A stretch of DNA of 64,000 bases from Phymatolithon calcareum (GCA_977006965.1 OZ345384.1:186001-250000), one strand, 5' to 3'; positions 43,594-52,993 are shown, numbered from the stretch's first letter. The notes: generated from the sequence alone by a model not told the origin. A program made the numbers and translations.

Positions 43594-43860
43594 CTTTTAT
43601 ATCGATTTGCGACACGCAGTACCGGGCATGTGATTAAAAGAAATGCATTTACTTATTCAATGAAAGTCTATGTCAGCGTTCCGCCTACTGGTATATTGGA
43701 ACGATGTCAATTCAATAGAGCATCATGCACAGTAATTGGAGTGAGTATCAACTTTAAAAAGACTATTTTTTCGAGGGGAATGTTGCCCACTGTATTCTAT
43801 GTTTCTATTCCAACAATGTTTTGAACTAAATGGCGTCGCAAAGGCGATAATATATAAAGT

Positions 43861-44376
43861 TAGGAGCGGTTCTCTCGAGTTTTTCAGAGTGAGTTCCTCT
43901 GCTTTTAGCTTTCAATCTAAAAAATTATGACCACCATTTAGACATCTTCTTCTTCTTCTCCTAGTAGGCCCACTTCAACTTATCAAATTCGCTCCAGTAC
44001 AATACCTCCAATCTCATCAACTATTTGCTTTGTGATTCCTTTAAAAAAATTGGAAGAACACGCTGTGTCGGAGCTGTAAGTTCTGAGGCGGTCATGGTGT
44101 CCGATTTACAAACGCAGCCCTCAGTCTCTCATTCCCGATTAGTCATGTTAGCACGATGTGCATGTCCACGCGCGAGCATGCTTCTGGGAGTGACCGGCAT
44201 GCCTTCGAAACTCGTTCAAGAAGAATGGAGACACAGCTCGAAGTCTCTGGTGAAGAACTGTATATCCGTGGACAGGGTAACATTAATTTTGTGAATATTT
44301 TTGTTCATTCTTTTAAGTGAACGAATCACAGATCTTTGAGAGAAATGCTACGTCTTTCCATTATTTCTGGAGTAAA
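43861..44376 (+). repeat. Foldback family outer arm, non-coding
   Basis: Counterpart of 6830-7343; no gene. Confidence 0.7.
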
Positions 44377-44865
44377 TTAATAGATGTCAATATCTGTCGA
44401 CATCAATACTCACAACCTCTCTCTCAAGCCGGATCCGTTGACATTCGTCTCAAAGCGGTCGATATTGAGCTCACGAATTAGTACGAAAGTACCTTTACAT
44501 TGTTCCCTGTGGCCGTACTGCAGCGCGACGACGATCTCACGCAGGCAAGCTTTCTCTTCCGACGTGATCGGCGTAAGAGCCTCATTATGAAGCAGATATA
44601 CTCCCTACTCCATCTCCTGGAAGCACTGCGGCAGCGCCGTGCAGAGCACACAGTTGAACTTCTTCTTCTTCTTGATGAACCTCAATTTGAGCTGCGAGCG
44701 CATATTTCGAACCACACAGCTAATGATCTTCTTGTTCATTTCGAAATCAGTCGCGTTCTTCTTCCTGTCAAGAAGCACCTTGCGCTCTTTGCGTTTCGGG
44801 AAACATTCCTTCCGCGCCACAATGGTGAGCAAGGCCAAGAATACGAATATGTTCTTTGCGTTCAA
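44377..44865 (-). pseudogene. Secreted cysteine-containing protein, copy S3 (one stop)
   Basis: Tract-b counterpart of S1. It has the signal-like NIFVFLALLTIVA, CFPKRKERKVLLD, the cysteine motifs, the same stop after EME, and a second substitution cluster (RKKNATDFEM). The start-equivalent codon is TTG. A TATA sequence is at 44952-44959. Confidence 0.5.
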
Positions 44866-44951
44866 TGTGTGCTGAGAATTGGTTGTGCGATGGGGATGCT
44901 GTCTGTTGGATGAAGTGCTGGTTGTACACTGGAAGTGGCAGGCTTCGCTCT

Positions 44952-44959
44952 GTTATATA
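44952..44959 (-). promoter_or_regulatory. TATA box of secreted-protein copy S3
   Basis: TATATAAC on the minus strand, same position as in S1. Confidence 0.5.
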
Positions 44960-45099
44960 GCGGTTTACGACGTCGAAGCAGGTCAGTTTCGCACCGATAT
45001 TTACCTACAGAGTCACAATTTATTTAATGGGGTCGTAACTCGCCGAAAATTAGTTCGGAGCTGAACATCCAGCGCTAAATATGATCTTGCCCCGCATTT

Positions 45100-46194
45100 T
45101 AATGCTCATTCTGAAGCCGATTAACTGTCAGGGCGAGAATGGGGCCTTCCAGTCATGGAATAAAGGGTCGATCATCAACGCTCTATTTCAGAATGATTCT
45201 GAATCGGACTGCACCCTCTGTTTGCGCTCGAATTGAAGGATGTTTTGGCTCGAGTGAGACATGGAACCTTCGGATGTTTCAAAAGGCATCGCAGGTGTGG
45301 CATAAGGATCTTGGAGTGGGATTTGGCTCTGGGAGCTCTGCCGGACCATGTATAGAGGCCTCAAACACGGTGAGCCTAACGTGGTCTGCCTCAGCGGTTG
45401 ACAGAATCTCCTTGCGCTTCGCAAGAAGCGAAAACGAAGGTCTTGGAATGAGGACTAGCGACGGCCCTGCTCCTAAGGCACAAAAATCTGGCGGCGATCG
45501 GATTTTTTCGATTTGCTGTCAAGGAAAATTGGAAGTCAAGCAATCTTGCAATTACTTAACGAGAGAAGGCCATAGGGCCTGGGAATGTGTGCCCACCATA
45601 TCTCTCTCTTTCTTACTCATGGTTTCCGTCGCAAACAAGTTCTTCTCTAAGAAAGGCTAGATTCGAGATGTTTTACGTCTATGACGAAGGCCTTAGTCTC
45701 GTGGACTTTTGCACGGTGTGCAAAGTAGAGGATCGGATTATCGGACACACGCTTGAGCGGAAATAGAAGTACAAGAATGACATTAACGCGTGTCTGCTGT
45801 CTAAGCATAACTACATACTTTGTAATCAACGGTGCTTTAGGTGTCTGCAGTCTGGTCATAGAGCTCATTTCTGTCGCTTAGTGGAGAGACAAGATATGAA
45901 AGCATGCTTTTGTTATTTTATGCTGACATATGGAGTGAAAGTTCATGTACGTGGAGAATTTCGAAAGGAGCTGTCTGTTTGCAGCATGTCTCAAGATGGT
46001 TCTGAGCTATTGGGGAAGGTAGCCATCTAAGGAGGAAAAGGATACCGCCACGGAGCTTTGTGACGGAAAAGTTCAGGTTGAAAAGTATACAGTGGAAGAG
46101 CTTGATGAGAGGTTTGGGAAGTTGGTTCTAGCGGACCGCTGCGAAAAAAACGTGGACTTGGGCGAGCATTTCAATGGGTAATCGAGATGATTCC
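45100..46194 (+). pseudogene. CCHC zinc-knuckle remnant (tract b copy)
   Basis: Counterpart of 8067-9127. It has ~37 extra bases near 45275 compared with tract a. The zinc-knuckle frame (about 45669 on) has a stop (TAG, near 45764) after LERK, so the knuckle CFRCLQSGHRAHFC is out of reach of the start. The Ngaro element begins immediately after. Confidence 0.45.
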
Positions 46195-46197
46195 TTA

Positions 46198-46386
46198 TCT
46201 CGATCTCCGCTAGGTGCCAGAACTTCAGAACTTTAGTGAACGCAATAAAGCTGTGTCTGTAATGTGTGGTCGGCGGGTGGAGCCCTCTAGGATATCGCAT
46301 CCTATAATGCTGCCCGGCCTGACCCAGTGCATCTGAGGAGCTCCATCCAGAGTTCGACCTGGTCAAACCCTGGACTTCCGCTTCCC
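46198..46386 (-). repeat. Ngaro split repeat B2 (outer 3' end)
   Basis: Direct copy of 46825-47013, with about two differences. Confidence 0.9.
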
Positions 46387-46432
46387 TGAGCTAATCTACA
46401 AGAACGCAAAGGGGATGGGAGGGTGGGAAAAA

Positions 46433-46824
46433 CAAAAGAAATGATTTCTCGATGCGGTCGAGCGGACGGATGCGGATGTTGCACGGATGCACTTTCGTTT
46501 CTCGCCGTGGAGATGCGTGAGCTCACGGTTTGACAGGTGCTATGACCCTGAGCTAGGTGTCTTCCGATAAATTTGATTTCGGTTCAGTGCTGGTCGCCGC
46601 TGGACCGGCTCTTGTGGCGGTTACTGCGGGCTTCGAGTTGGGTATGACAATATCCAGGACACTCGTTGAAACGGATGGTCGTGCGGCCGAACGGTGCTGC
46701 GGTCAAACCGTATTTTACGCGTGGTTCATTGTGTGCCTTTGCTCTTCGAGGCTTGGGACATTCGTCTTCGTCCCTGCTTCGATTGTTTGATAAACGTTCT
46801 TCTGCGTTCCTTGAAATTGTATTA
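46433..46824 (-). repeat. Ngaro split repeat A2
   Basis: Direct copy of 52603-52993, with about three differences. Joined at TTA (46822-46824) to B1. Confidence 0.9.
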
Positions 46825-47013
46825 TCTCGATCTCCGCTAGGTGCCAGAACTTCAGAACTTTAGTGAACGCAATAAAGCTGTGTCGGTAATGTGTGGTCGG
46901 CGGGTGGAGCCCTCTAGGATATCGCATCCTATAATGCTGCCGGGCCTGACCCAGTGCATCTGAGGAGCTCCATCCAGAGTTCGACCTGGTCAAACCCTGG
47001 ACTTCCGCTTCCC
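46825..47013 (-). repeat. Ngaro split repeat B1
   Basis: Lies directly next to A2, so the A2/B1 junction reproduces the ends of the element joined head to tail, as in a circle. Confidence 0.9.
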
Positions 47014-47149
47014 ACCCACCGATTGCGAATACGCAGGGGTTCTGTGCAGCGATTTGTCTCGGCTGCGGCGCGCGGGGCGACAAAGCCTCGTGCTGCACTT
47101 TGGTTTTCGCCTCGCGCATTGTGTATTTAGAACGTTTTTCCTCGTTGTA

Positions 47150-47460
47150 GAACCTGTCGAGCGGACAGGAATGCTTTCTTGGCGACTCGCACGCCAAGAA
47201 CGTTGGAGTTAATTCTTAAAAAAAAACTTCTGCCGAGCAGGCGCGAATGATGTTCTAGCGTATCACACGCCAAGAACTTTGCGAATGTGTCATCATCTCA
47301 AACTTCTGCACTCGGGCAGGAATGGTGTTCTCGCATATCCCATGCGAATAAGAACGTGGATCTTACTTTGCCAAGAAAGTGCTTGAGCAGGAATGATGCT
47401 TTCGTCTCTCACACCGGCGAACGGTACGGATTCTTCCTTACGGAGCGCTTAAACTGGGCA
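47150..47460. repeat. Degenerate tandem repeats in the Ngaro 3' untranslated region
   Basis: GCAGGAATG.T, followed by a ...CGCACGCCAAGAACGTTGG-like phrase, recurs about four times with a spacing of roughly 70 bp and much divergence. Confidence 0.5.
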
Positions 47461-47850
47461 CGGGCATGCAGAAGTTTTACGCGTATCGCACGCTAATCTT
47501 TGCGCATCGTACTCGCCCACAATCCTTGTGAAGCACGGCCTGTTATTATTGCACGCTGTGCGTCTTCACGCAATTGTCCTGACGACGCGAGAAAAAAATT
47601 TCTGTTCAAGCATTCCGGTGAACGCTTTGCTGAGATGGCAGGTGTTCTTGACTTTATCACTTTTCTCAGGTGCAGTCCTTAAGCTCTTACATAAGCAAAA
47701 ACAAGCCTGTTCGCCGGACTCATACGCCAAAAGTCGAGACTGTCTCTGCGCGAAAACTTTCTCCGATCAGGCACTGCTCGTGAAGGGATTGTTCGTGCTT
47801 TCCGCGAGATCAAACGTATGAGAGTCGTCGTAGACACAGATTTAGCACAA
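47461..47850. other. Ngaro 3' untranslated region, no gene
   Basis: Between the recombinase stop and the tandem repeats. Short frames only. Confidence 0.5.
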
Positions 47851-49020
47851 TTAAATGACGTTGTTGACGGTAGCCTGCGACCCGACGTAATACGTGTGAG
47901 ATTCGGTTTTTCTCACTAATTTTGAAAACGATTCACATCTTCTAATAAGAGATCTGCATCTCTCTGCATAGAGCGATAGAAGGTCTCTGCTCTGCGGCGA
48001 TCCTGCCGCGTCCATGACGAGGGCTCTGCCGTTTGTCAAGTACCGACGCAGTGTGCGGATTGATGACCATCGGCCATGCAGAGCAACAGTTGTCGCATCA
48101 TGGTTGTTGCAAAAATCATGAAGCGCCCCGCCTATTCTTGCGGAATGAGGTGTTAGGCTTGGAGGAAGCCCGAAGAATTTTGCTGTGTTTCGAATAACAG
48201 AGAGATATTTTGAGTAAGTTGTTGGGAACATTCTGGAGTCTGTGCCTCTCGCCGGCGCGAATGTGCATAAAAGCATTAAAACGTCTGGATCTCTGATCTT
48301 GGTGAACTGCAGGGGGCCTGTTTTTGCATCGTGAATGTTAATTCCGGCTACATCTGGACCAAAATGTGCAATCCTGAAATCACCGGGAAGGGCGAGGTCG
48401 TTCCACTGCAACTTTAGAGCTTCTGAAGCCCGCAAATATGCTCCCCAAGACACGGCGAGCGCGACAGCAATGCATACGTTATCTGTGGATACCAAATGCT
48501 GAACAAAAGCTAGCATTGCCTGCTTTGTCAGCGGAAGTGCGGATCGAGGTGGAACTAGTCGTGTCCATCCACGAATGGCACGTTTGGCTTGATGCAATTG
48601 AGTCTTGAGGCGTGGGTCAACGATCATTAGGTGGGAAATTAGATTTGATATCTCTTGCCGCTTTCCGGGAGATGGATCGTTGTCGTGTACTTCTTCTACA
48701 TAGTTTAGAAGGACTTCGTCCAGTTCGTCGAGATCGGACGGTATGCTTGATACAGCACTTTTGAAGGTTGAAAATGCCTTTTCGTACTTGACTTGGGTAG
48801 CTGGAGCAAGAGTAGCTGCGATAAGGGGGTGGTTTTTGTAGAAGCTTTCGTGGCGGAGATCTCGGCTGAGGCGCTGTTGTGGTCCATTACTGCCAAAGAT
48901 TGTGCAAGGGTAGCGTGCAGAAGCCATCCTGGATTTCCGTCTGGGCTTTTGTATGCGGTGCTGGATGCTTGGGTGCCTTCTTGTAATGTAAGCATGCAAG
49001 GCCGGTGAAATGTTTTTCAT
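47851..49020 (-). CDS. Ngaro tyrosine recombinase
   Basis: 389 residues from a true ATG (49020-49018), which overlaps the TGA stop of the preceding RNase H frame as ATGA. The N-terminal ~150 residues are a basic stretch and a SAM-like core-binding region. The catalytic domain shows R197 in AYLRASEAL, H292-x2-R295 in TPHSARIGG, the third-position H/W in HGRWSS (315-318) and the nucleophile Y327 in LRRYL. All residues expected for a DIRS/Ngaro recombinase are present. The enzyme is thought to integrate the circular DNA copy by site-specific strand exchange. No stop or frameshift; probably functional. Confidence 0.9.
   Translation of the reverse strand: MKNISPALHAYITRRHPSIQHRIQKPRRKSRMASARYPCTIFGSNGPQQRLSRDLRHESFYKNHPLIAATLAPATQVKYEKAFSTFKSAVSSIPSDLDELDEVLLNYVEEVHDNDPSPGKRQEISNLISHLMIVDPRLKTQLHQAKRAIRGWTRLVPPRSALPLTKQAMLAFVQHLVSTDNVCIAVALAVSWGAYLRASEALKLQWNDLALPGDFRIAHFGPDVAGINIHDAKTGPLQFTKIRDPDVLMLLCTFAPARGTDSRMFPTTYSKYLSVIRNTAKFFGLPPSLTPHSARIGGALHDFCNNHDATTVALHGRWSSIRTLRRYLTNGRALVMDAAGSPQSRDLLSLYAERCRSLIRRCESFSKLVRKTESHTYYVGSQATVNNVI
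49017..49020 (-). promoter_or_regulatory. ATGA overlap of RNase H stop and recombinase start
   Basis: The recombinase ATG shares three bases with the RNase H TGA, giving ATGA. Confidence 0.65.
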
Positions 49021-49650
49021 ATTTCCCGCTGACCAGGACGTGAGGGTCCTTCGGCGGGGTTAATGTCGGTAGGCACGTGCAAAAAGTTAACGTTAATGTC
49101 GTGTGCAAGTGATAAGGCCGCAAAACGGCGACAGGGTAATGCGAGCTGGGGAGATGACGATCGCCCTTTGAGTAGTGACCCTATGGCAACCGTAGAGTCT
49201 GATAATAACAGCACCCGGTGGCTAGTTATTGGAAAACCAACGCACCACTCAAGAGCCAGAACTGCTGCGTGACCTTCTAGCACGTTTATGTGCTCATGGC
49301 TCTTCCAGATATGCGTGAAGGCAGTTTTCCATTTCTGTCCTTTCACGAAAGCCGCAACTTTAGCCTTTTCGAGTGGACTCTGGTTTGTTTCGATAATTTT
49401 CATCATTGATGATACCATTGATGTAGCAGTATGAGTATACGCGACACCGGCAGCTGTGTTTGAGGCGTCGAAAGCAACCACTGTGGTCCAAACGGGTCTC
49501 TTCAAAGGCACATATGACAGTGGAATCGCCCGTATGAGGGTGAGCAGCTCGCGTTTTGTCGCTAATGTGAGCGATGGAGAGTTCAAACTTGATCCTGAAG
49601 ATATGTGAAAACAATACAAAAGCGCCGACAACAAAGGGCGAGCCCCGAGT
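49017..49650 (-). CDS. Ngaro RNase H domain
   Basis: The frame (open from about 49650 and having no ATG near its start) carries AFDASNTAAGVAY (first catalytic aspartate), NVLEGHAAVLALEW (glutamate), LLSDSTVAIG (second aspartate) and PTDINPAEGPSR (a final aspartate region). In related elements RNase H is fused to the reverse transcriptase. Here the RT frame stops at 49652 and RNase H lies in another frame, so either a frameshift mutation or a programmed frameshift separates them. The stop TGA (49019-49017) overlaps the recombinase ATG. RNase H degrades the RNA strand of the RNA-DNA hybrid during cDNA synthesis. Confidence 0.8.
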
Positions 49651-49651
49651 G

Positions 49652-51157
49652 CTATCCATATGAGACGTCCAAGGCACGGCGAAGTGCATCCGGGTCTATG
49701 CGTTCGGTGGCTATTATCGCCTTAGATTCACGGACCGCGTGAGCCAGCTTCCGTTGGTTAGGTCGCAGTATACCCTTGCGTAAAAACCATATCCACCCTA
49801 TAAAAGGCATAACATCTTCTTCTACTGCGTCGATAGGAATTGATTTTCTCTCATTTCGCGGTAGAAAGTTGTTGTCAAACTCCTTTTTGAAACATTTGTT
49901 CAGTGCGACGACAGCCCTCTGTGGCCAGCCGAGGCACACAGCGTTGACATCATCGATTATATGAAGCACTAAGACATCTCCTTCTTGAACCTTAATTTCC
50001 TTGTCCTGGCGGTTCAATATGCAGAGCTTTACAGGAAGCTTTTTCTTGATGCTCTCGCCGAGAGGAGATTCCAAAAACGTTTTGAAAGCATTCTTGATAC
50101 ATGCTTGAGCAAAAGTGTGGGCTATGAATACAGCCCACTTAAATCCCATTGGAAGAGTTGTCTGCAGTGGCCTAAGGATCTCGTTTGGATGGATGTTGCA
50201 TTTGAAGTGATCCTTCAAAGCTATTTGCAGTTCCGGAGAAAGACTTCTGTATTCAACAGACTTCAGCGGAAAGAATCTCGAGAGGGTATGAGGAAGCCGA
50301 ATATTGTGGAACATGTTGGATATATCGAAGAATATTGCTTTTGGGATCGCGCTAGGGTCGATTCGCAAATTGTTGAATAAGTCTGGAGATGGTAAATCCG
50401 TATAAGGCGGGTCCGGCATGAACTCGTTTTGAACTCTGGGCCAGCTGATCATCCTGTCTCTTTTCTCGTCCTTGACAACGGCGAATGACGTCATTGTCAG
50501 CTTATCCGCTAAATGAGCGTAGGTTTCAGTCTCGAGCGAGATACGTGACCATGATAGCATGTTTGATGTATGTGCTTTTTCCAGCACACTGGCGTAGTGA
50601 CCTGGTTTGCAGTGCACTTTCGCGTCCGGAAGAGAAGTGTTTTCTGAGAGGGCGAGACGTACAGGGTCCATGAGCCAACGGTGGTTTGAGTCGGTAAAGA
50701 AAGATGCGACTTCAGAGGGTAGTTTGTCAACCCAAAAATTATCTCCCCCTTCACTCCGAGCAGGAAGATCTATTTTCGATGCGTCGATTGGCTTAAAATC
50801 GCCTCTGGACGCCCCCGGCGATAAGGCTCCAAGTAATTCTGTCATGCATTGCCATGATTCCCAGTCTGATGGATTTTTCCGTTGGTTTCCGCTTTCGATT
50901 GGCGCCGGTTGCGGACGAGAGATGTTTTGCTCAACATCGACTCCGATATCTTCGTAAAAGCTTGCAAGTCTCTCAATTATTGATCTTTGTGCTCTAGAGG
51001 AGGAGGGAGACTCAATTGAAGATTTCGATGAATGGCTTTCTTTCCCAAAATATAGATAATTCAATGCTTCAGCGATTGACTTGCCTTGGTTGGTATTTGC
51101 ATTGCTTGCAATACGCAGTGGGAATGTCCTCTCCTTGAAAGATGAATTTCGTGGCAT
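49652..51157 (-). CDS. Ngaro reverse transcriptase
   Basis: 501 residues from the ATG at 51157, which overlaps the Gag stop as TAATG. A longer frame extends upstream inside Gag but has no ATG at its start. About 200 residues of charged N-terminal region precede the polymerase. Motif A is FFDISNMFHNIRL (D278), motif B LPMGFKWAVFIA (335-346), and motif C LHIIDDVNAV with IIDD at 400-403, a DIRS-like variant of YxDD. PFIGWIWF and a basic RPNQRK region follow as in DIRS/Ngaro RTs. The frame ends at 49652 just before RNase H. Catalytic residues intact; copies the element RNA into DNA. Confidence 0.88.
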   Translation of the reverse strand: MPRNSSFKERTFPLRIASNANTNQGKSIAEALNYLYFGKESHSSKSSIESPSSSRAQRSIIERLASFYEDIGVDVEQNISRPQPAPIESGNQRKNPSDWESWQCMTELLGALSPGASRGDFKPIDASKIDLPARSEGGDNFWVDKLPSEVASFFTDSNHRWLMDPVRLALSENTSLPDAKVHCKPGHYASVLEKAHTSNMLSWSRISLETETYAHLADKLTMTSFAVVKDEKRDRMISWPRVQNEFMPDPPYTDLPSPDLFNNLRIDPSAIPKAIFFDISNMFHNIRLPHTLSRFFPLKSVEYRSLSPELQIALKDHFKCNIHPNEILRPLQTTLPMGFKWAVFIAHTFAQACIKNAFKTFLESPLGESIKKKLPVKLCILNRQDKEIKVQEGDVLVLHIIDDVNAVCLGWPQRAVVALNKCFKKEFDNNFLPRNERKSIPIDAVEEDVMPFIGWIWFLRKGILRPNQRKLAHAVRESKAIIATERIDPDALRRALDVSYG

Positions 51158-51159
51158 TA
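51155..51159 (-). promoter_or_regulatory. TAATG overlap of Gag stop and RT start
   Basis: Gag ends ...AAA TAA and the RT frame begins ATG at the last A of that stop, giving TAATG. Such overlaps are used for termination-reinitiation in some retroelements. Confidence 0.65.
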
Positions 51160-52551
51160 TTTCTTTGGCTTCTCGTCGTCTTGTCCACGCCGTTTCTTCC
51201 CCCATGCGTGAAGAGCGCTGCGAGATTTGACTGCGCTTGCGAATTGCTGAGTCACGAGGGTGTCCAAGGCCGGCACTGAGAGAGTCTGGGTAGGGTGTGC
51301 TTCTAGCATGGGAGTGAAGCGGCTCCAGAGCGCCGATTTCTTGATCGTTCTGTCCTGCGCGAAGCTCTCTTCGACTTTCAGGATGCAGTACAAGCGTCTC
51401 AGGGCTACCTCCATCCATGGACAGCTCTCTACGGCTTCTTTCATTGACGGGTATCTCAAAAGATTCAGATGAACAATCCTTCCGAGCGTTACTGCTTCCA
51501 TTTCCGCAGCAGAAATTGTGTCTCGGGACCAGTACGGGCGGTTGAGGACGTATGTTTCCACATTCATTCCACCGCACATTAGTGAATAAAGAATTGATGG
51601 ACCCATAATTGTTTGAACGCGGAGAAGCTCGCTGCAATGAGCGCGCCCGGGGTACATGGGAAGCTGACTCGGAAGTAGGGGCGTGCTTCCTCCGAGCCCG
51701 GAACGAAAACCCGTATTCGAAGCTTCGTCAATTCGAGATCCAAGTCTAACACCTCCGATTTCGGTGATCTTTAAACGCTTTTCCGGTGGGGAAGTGGGCT
51801 CAACTTCTTCTACGTCATCATCGAACTGAATTGTTCTGCGCTTTGGATATGACAGCAAGGGATTGGAATTGTTTCCTTCCCCTTCATCTTGAGCTTGTTT
51901 TACGACTTCCAATGTTTCTTCTGCCAGCTGGAGTTTCCAGGATACGGCGACAAAAGCGAGCTGGTAGCCGTCGGTGTTGTTGAGGGATCGAGGAGACAGA
52001 GTTCTATCAGCGTTTAGTCCGTGCTGGAGAAGGGAGTGCAAACCGGACGGATCCTCTTGAGCCATTTTCTCGATATCTTCTGGATTCATGTCGATGATCT
52101 TGTTTAGGTCGTCTTTTTCTTGAGATGGAATACCACCGGGGCTGGCGTCCCTTATCAGATCATCTCTCATTTTCAGTATAACGTGGAGTAAGGCGCTACC
52201 TCGGGGCCTTGAAGCTGATTTCAGAGCGTCGGGGGCGGAATCGTAGATATCTTTTAACTTCGCGGCGGGAAGCTTCACAAGATCGAGGACATCGATGTCT
52301 ACGATGTTCCCATATGCTATTAGGGATGGTGGAGGCGGCGGCGGGTCATCATGCATTCTTCTTGGGCGACTTCCATTTGTTCCGGCTGATGCACCTGAGC
52401 TGCCATCATTGTGCACACCTCGAGTAAGCCTGGCTCGGGCGCGCGCTTGATGTCCCCGGATCGAGTTATCACCGTCCGGATCGGGTTGGCCGGCAGCGGC
52501 CGACATCCGCAATTTTGCCCGAGTACGGATAATAGAGCGCCTTGGTTCCAT
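51157..52551 (-). CDS. Ngaro Gag-like protein
   Basis: 464 residues from ATG 52551. The frame is open further upstream, to 52695, but lacks an earlier ATG. It is arginine-rich at the start (RRSIIRTRAKLRM), then has a proline run (PPPPPPS), and a helical middle with LVKLPAAKLKDIYD and a charged acidic stretch (DDDVEEVEP). The basic C terminus (KKRRGQDDEKPKK) precedes the TAA that overlaps the RT start. No zinc knuckle is visible, which is usual for Ngaro Gag. It presumably packages the element RNA; the assignment rests on position and composition. Confidence 0.7.
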   Translation of the reverse strand: MEPRRSIIRTRAKLRMSAAAGQPDPDGDNSIRGHQARARARLTRGVHNDGSSGASAGTNGSRPRRMHDDPPPPPPSLIAYGNIVDIDVLDLVKLPAAKLKDIYDSAPDALKSASRPRGSALLHVILKMRDDLIRDASPGGIPSQEKDDLNKIIDMNPEDIEKMAQEDPSGLHSLLQHGLNADRTLSPRSLNNTDGYQLAFVAVSWKLQLAEETLEVVKQAQDEGEGNNSNPLLSYPKRRTIQFDDDVEEVEPTSPPEKRLKITEIGGVRLGSRIDEASNTGFRSGLGGSTPLLPSQLPMYPGRAHCSELLRVQTIMGPSILYSLMCGGMNVETYVLNRPYWSRDTISAAEMEAVTLGRIVHLNLLRYPSMKEAVESCPWMEVALRRLYCILKVEESFAQDRTIKKSALWSRFTPMLEAHPTQTLSVPALDTLVTQQFASAVKSRSALHAWGKKRRGQDDEKPKK

Positions 52552-52602
52552 GTTGGAGACGCGAGACAAGGGCCGTGAGTGCACACTTTGTCGCGGAAGA
52601 AC

Positions 52603-52993
52603 AAAAGAAACGATTTCTCGATGCGGTCGAGCGGACGGATGCGGATGTTGCACGGATGCACTTTCGTTTCTCGCCGTGGAGATGCGTGAGCTCACGGTTT
52701 GGCAGGTGCTATGACCCTGAGCTAGGTGTCTTCCGATAAATTTGATTTCGGTTCAGTGCTGGTCGCCGCTGGACCGGCTCTTGTGGCGGTTACTGCGGGC
52801 TTCGAGTTGGGTATGACAATATCCAGGACACTCGTTGAAACGGATGGTCGTGCGGCCGAACGGTGCTGCGGTCAAACCGTATTTTACACGTGGTTCATTG
52901 TGTGCCTTTGCTCTTCGAGGCTTGGGACATTCGTCTTCGTCCCTGCTTCGATTGTTTGATAAACGTTCTTCTGCGTTCCTTGAAATTGTATTA
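52603..52993 (-). repeat. Ngaro split repeat A1 (outer 5' end)
   Basis: Direct copy of A2. The promoter should lie within it, because it is the 5' end of the element in coding orientation. Confidence 0.9.

Larger units (their letters stand above)
42285..43860. repeat. Foldback element, inverted arms 42285-42850 and 43360-43860
   Basis: The arms are reverse complements (for example GACGCCATTTAGTTC at the outer ends, TATAAAAGATGAGAGGAC in the middle). The 500-bp interior matches 17380-17600, the interior flank of the second large inverted repeat. Both arms carry the start of the small membrane-protein frame pointing inward. Confidence 0.8.
46198..52993 (-). mobile_element. Ngaro-type (DIRS order) tyrosine-recombinase retrotransposon, near intact
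   Basis: On the minus strand the element reads A1 (52993-52603), Gag, RT, RNase H, tyrosine recombinase, B1 (47013-46825), A2 (46824-46433), B2 (46386-46198). This A1-ORFs-B1-A2-B2 layout of split direct repeats is diagnostic of Ngaro-like elements. A1 and A2, and B1 and B2, differ at only a few positions, so insertion is recent. The flanks join at TTA on both sides, as does the A2/B1 junction. Tract a has the empty site (9121-9140, CCTTAGCTTG). There is no target duplication, as expected for recombinase-mediated integration of a circular intermediate. Confidence 0.92.

Noticed and set aside
46715-47197. 160-codon minus-strand frame across the B1/A2 repeats
   Set aside because: It lies in the element's split repeats and changes between repeat copies; non-coding.
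49652-51637. 661-codon version of the Ngaro RT
   Set aside because: The extra 160 codons overlap Gag in another frame and have no ATG at the start; the ATG at the TAATG overlap is the sensible start.
51157-52695. 512-codon version of Gag
   Set aside because: The upstream extension lies in repeat A1 and begins at GTG; the first ATG is at 52551.
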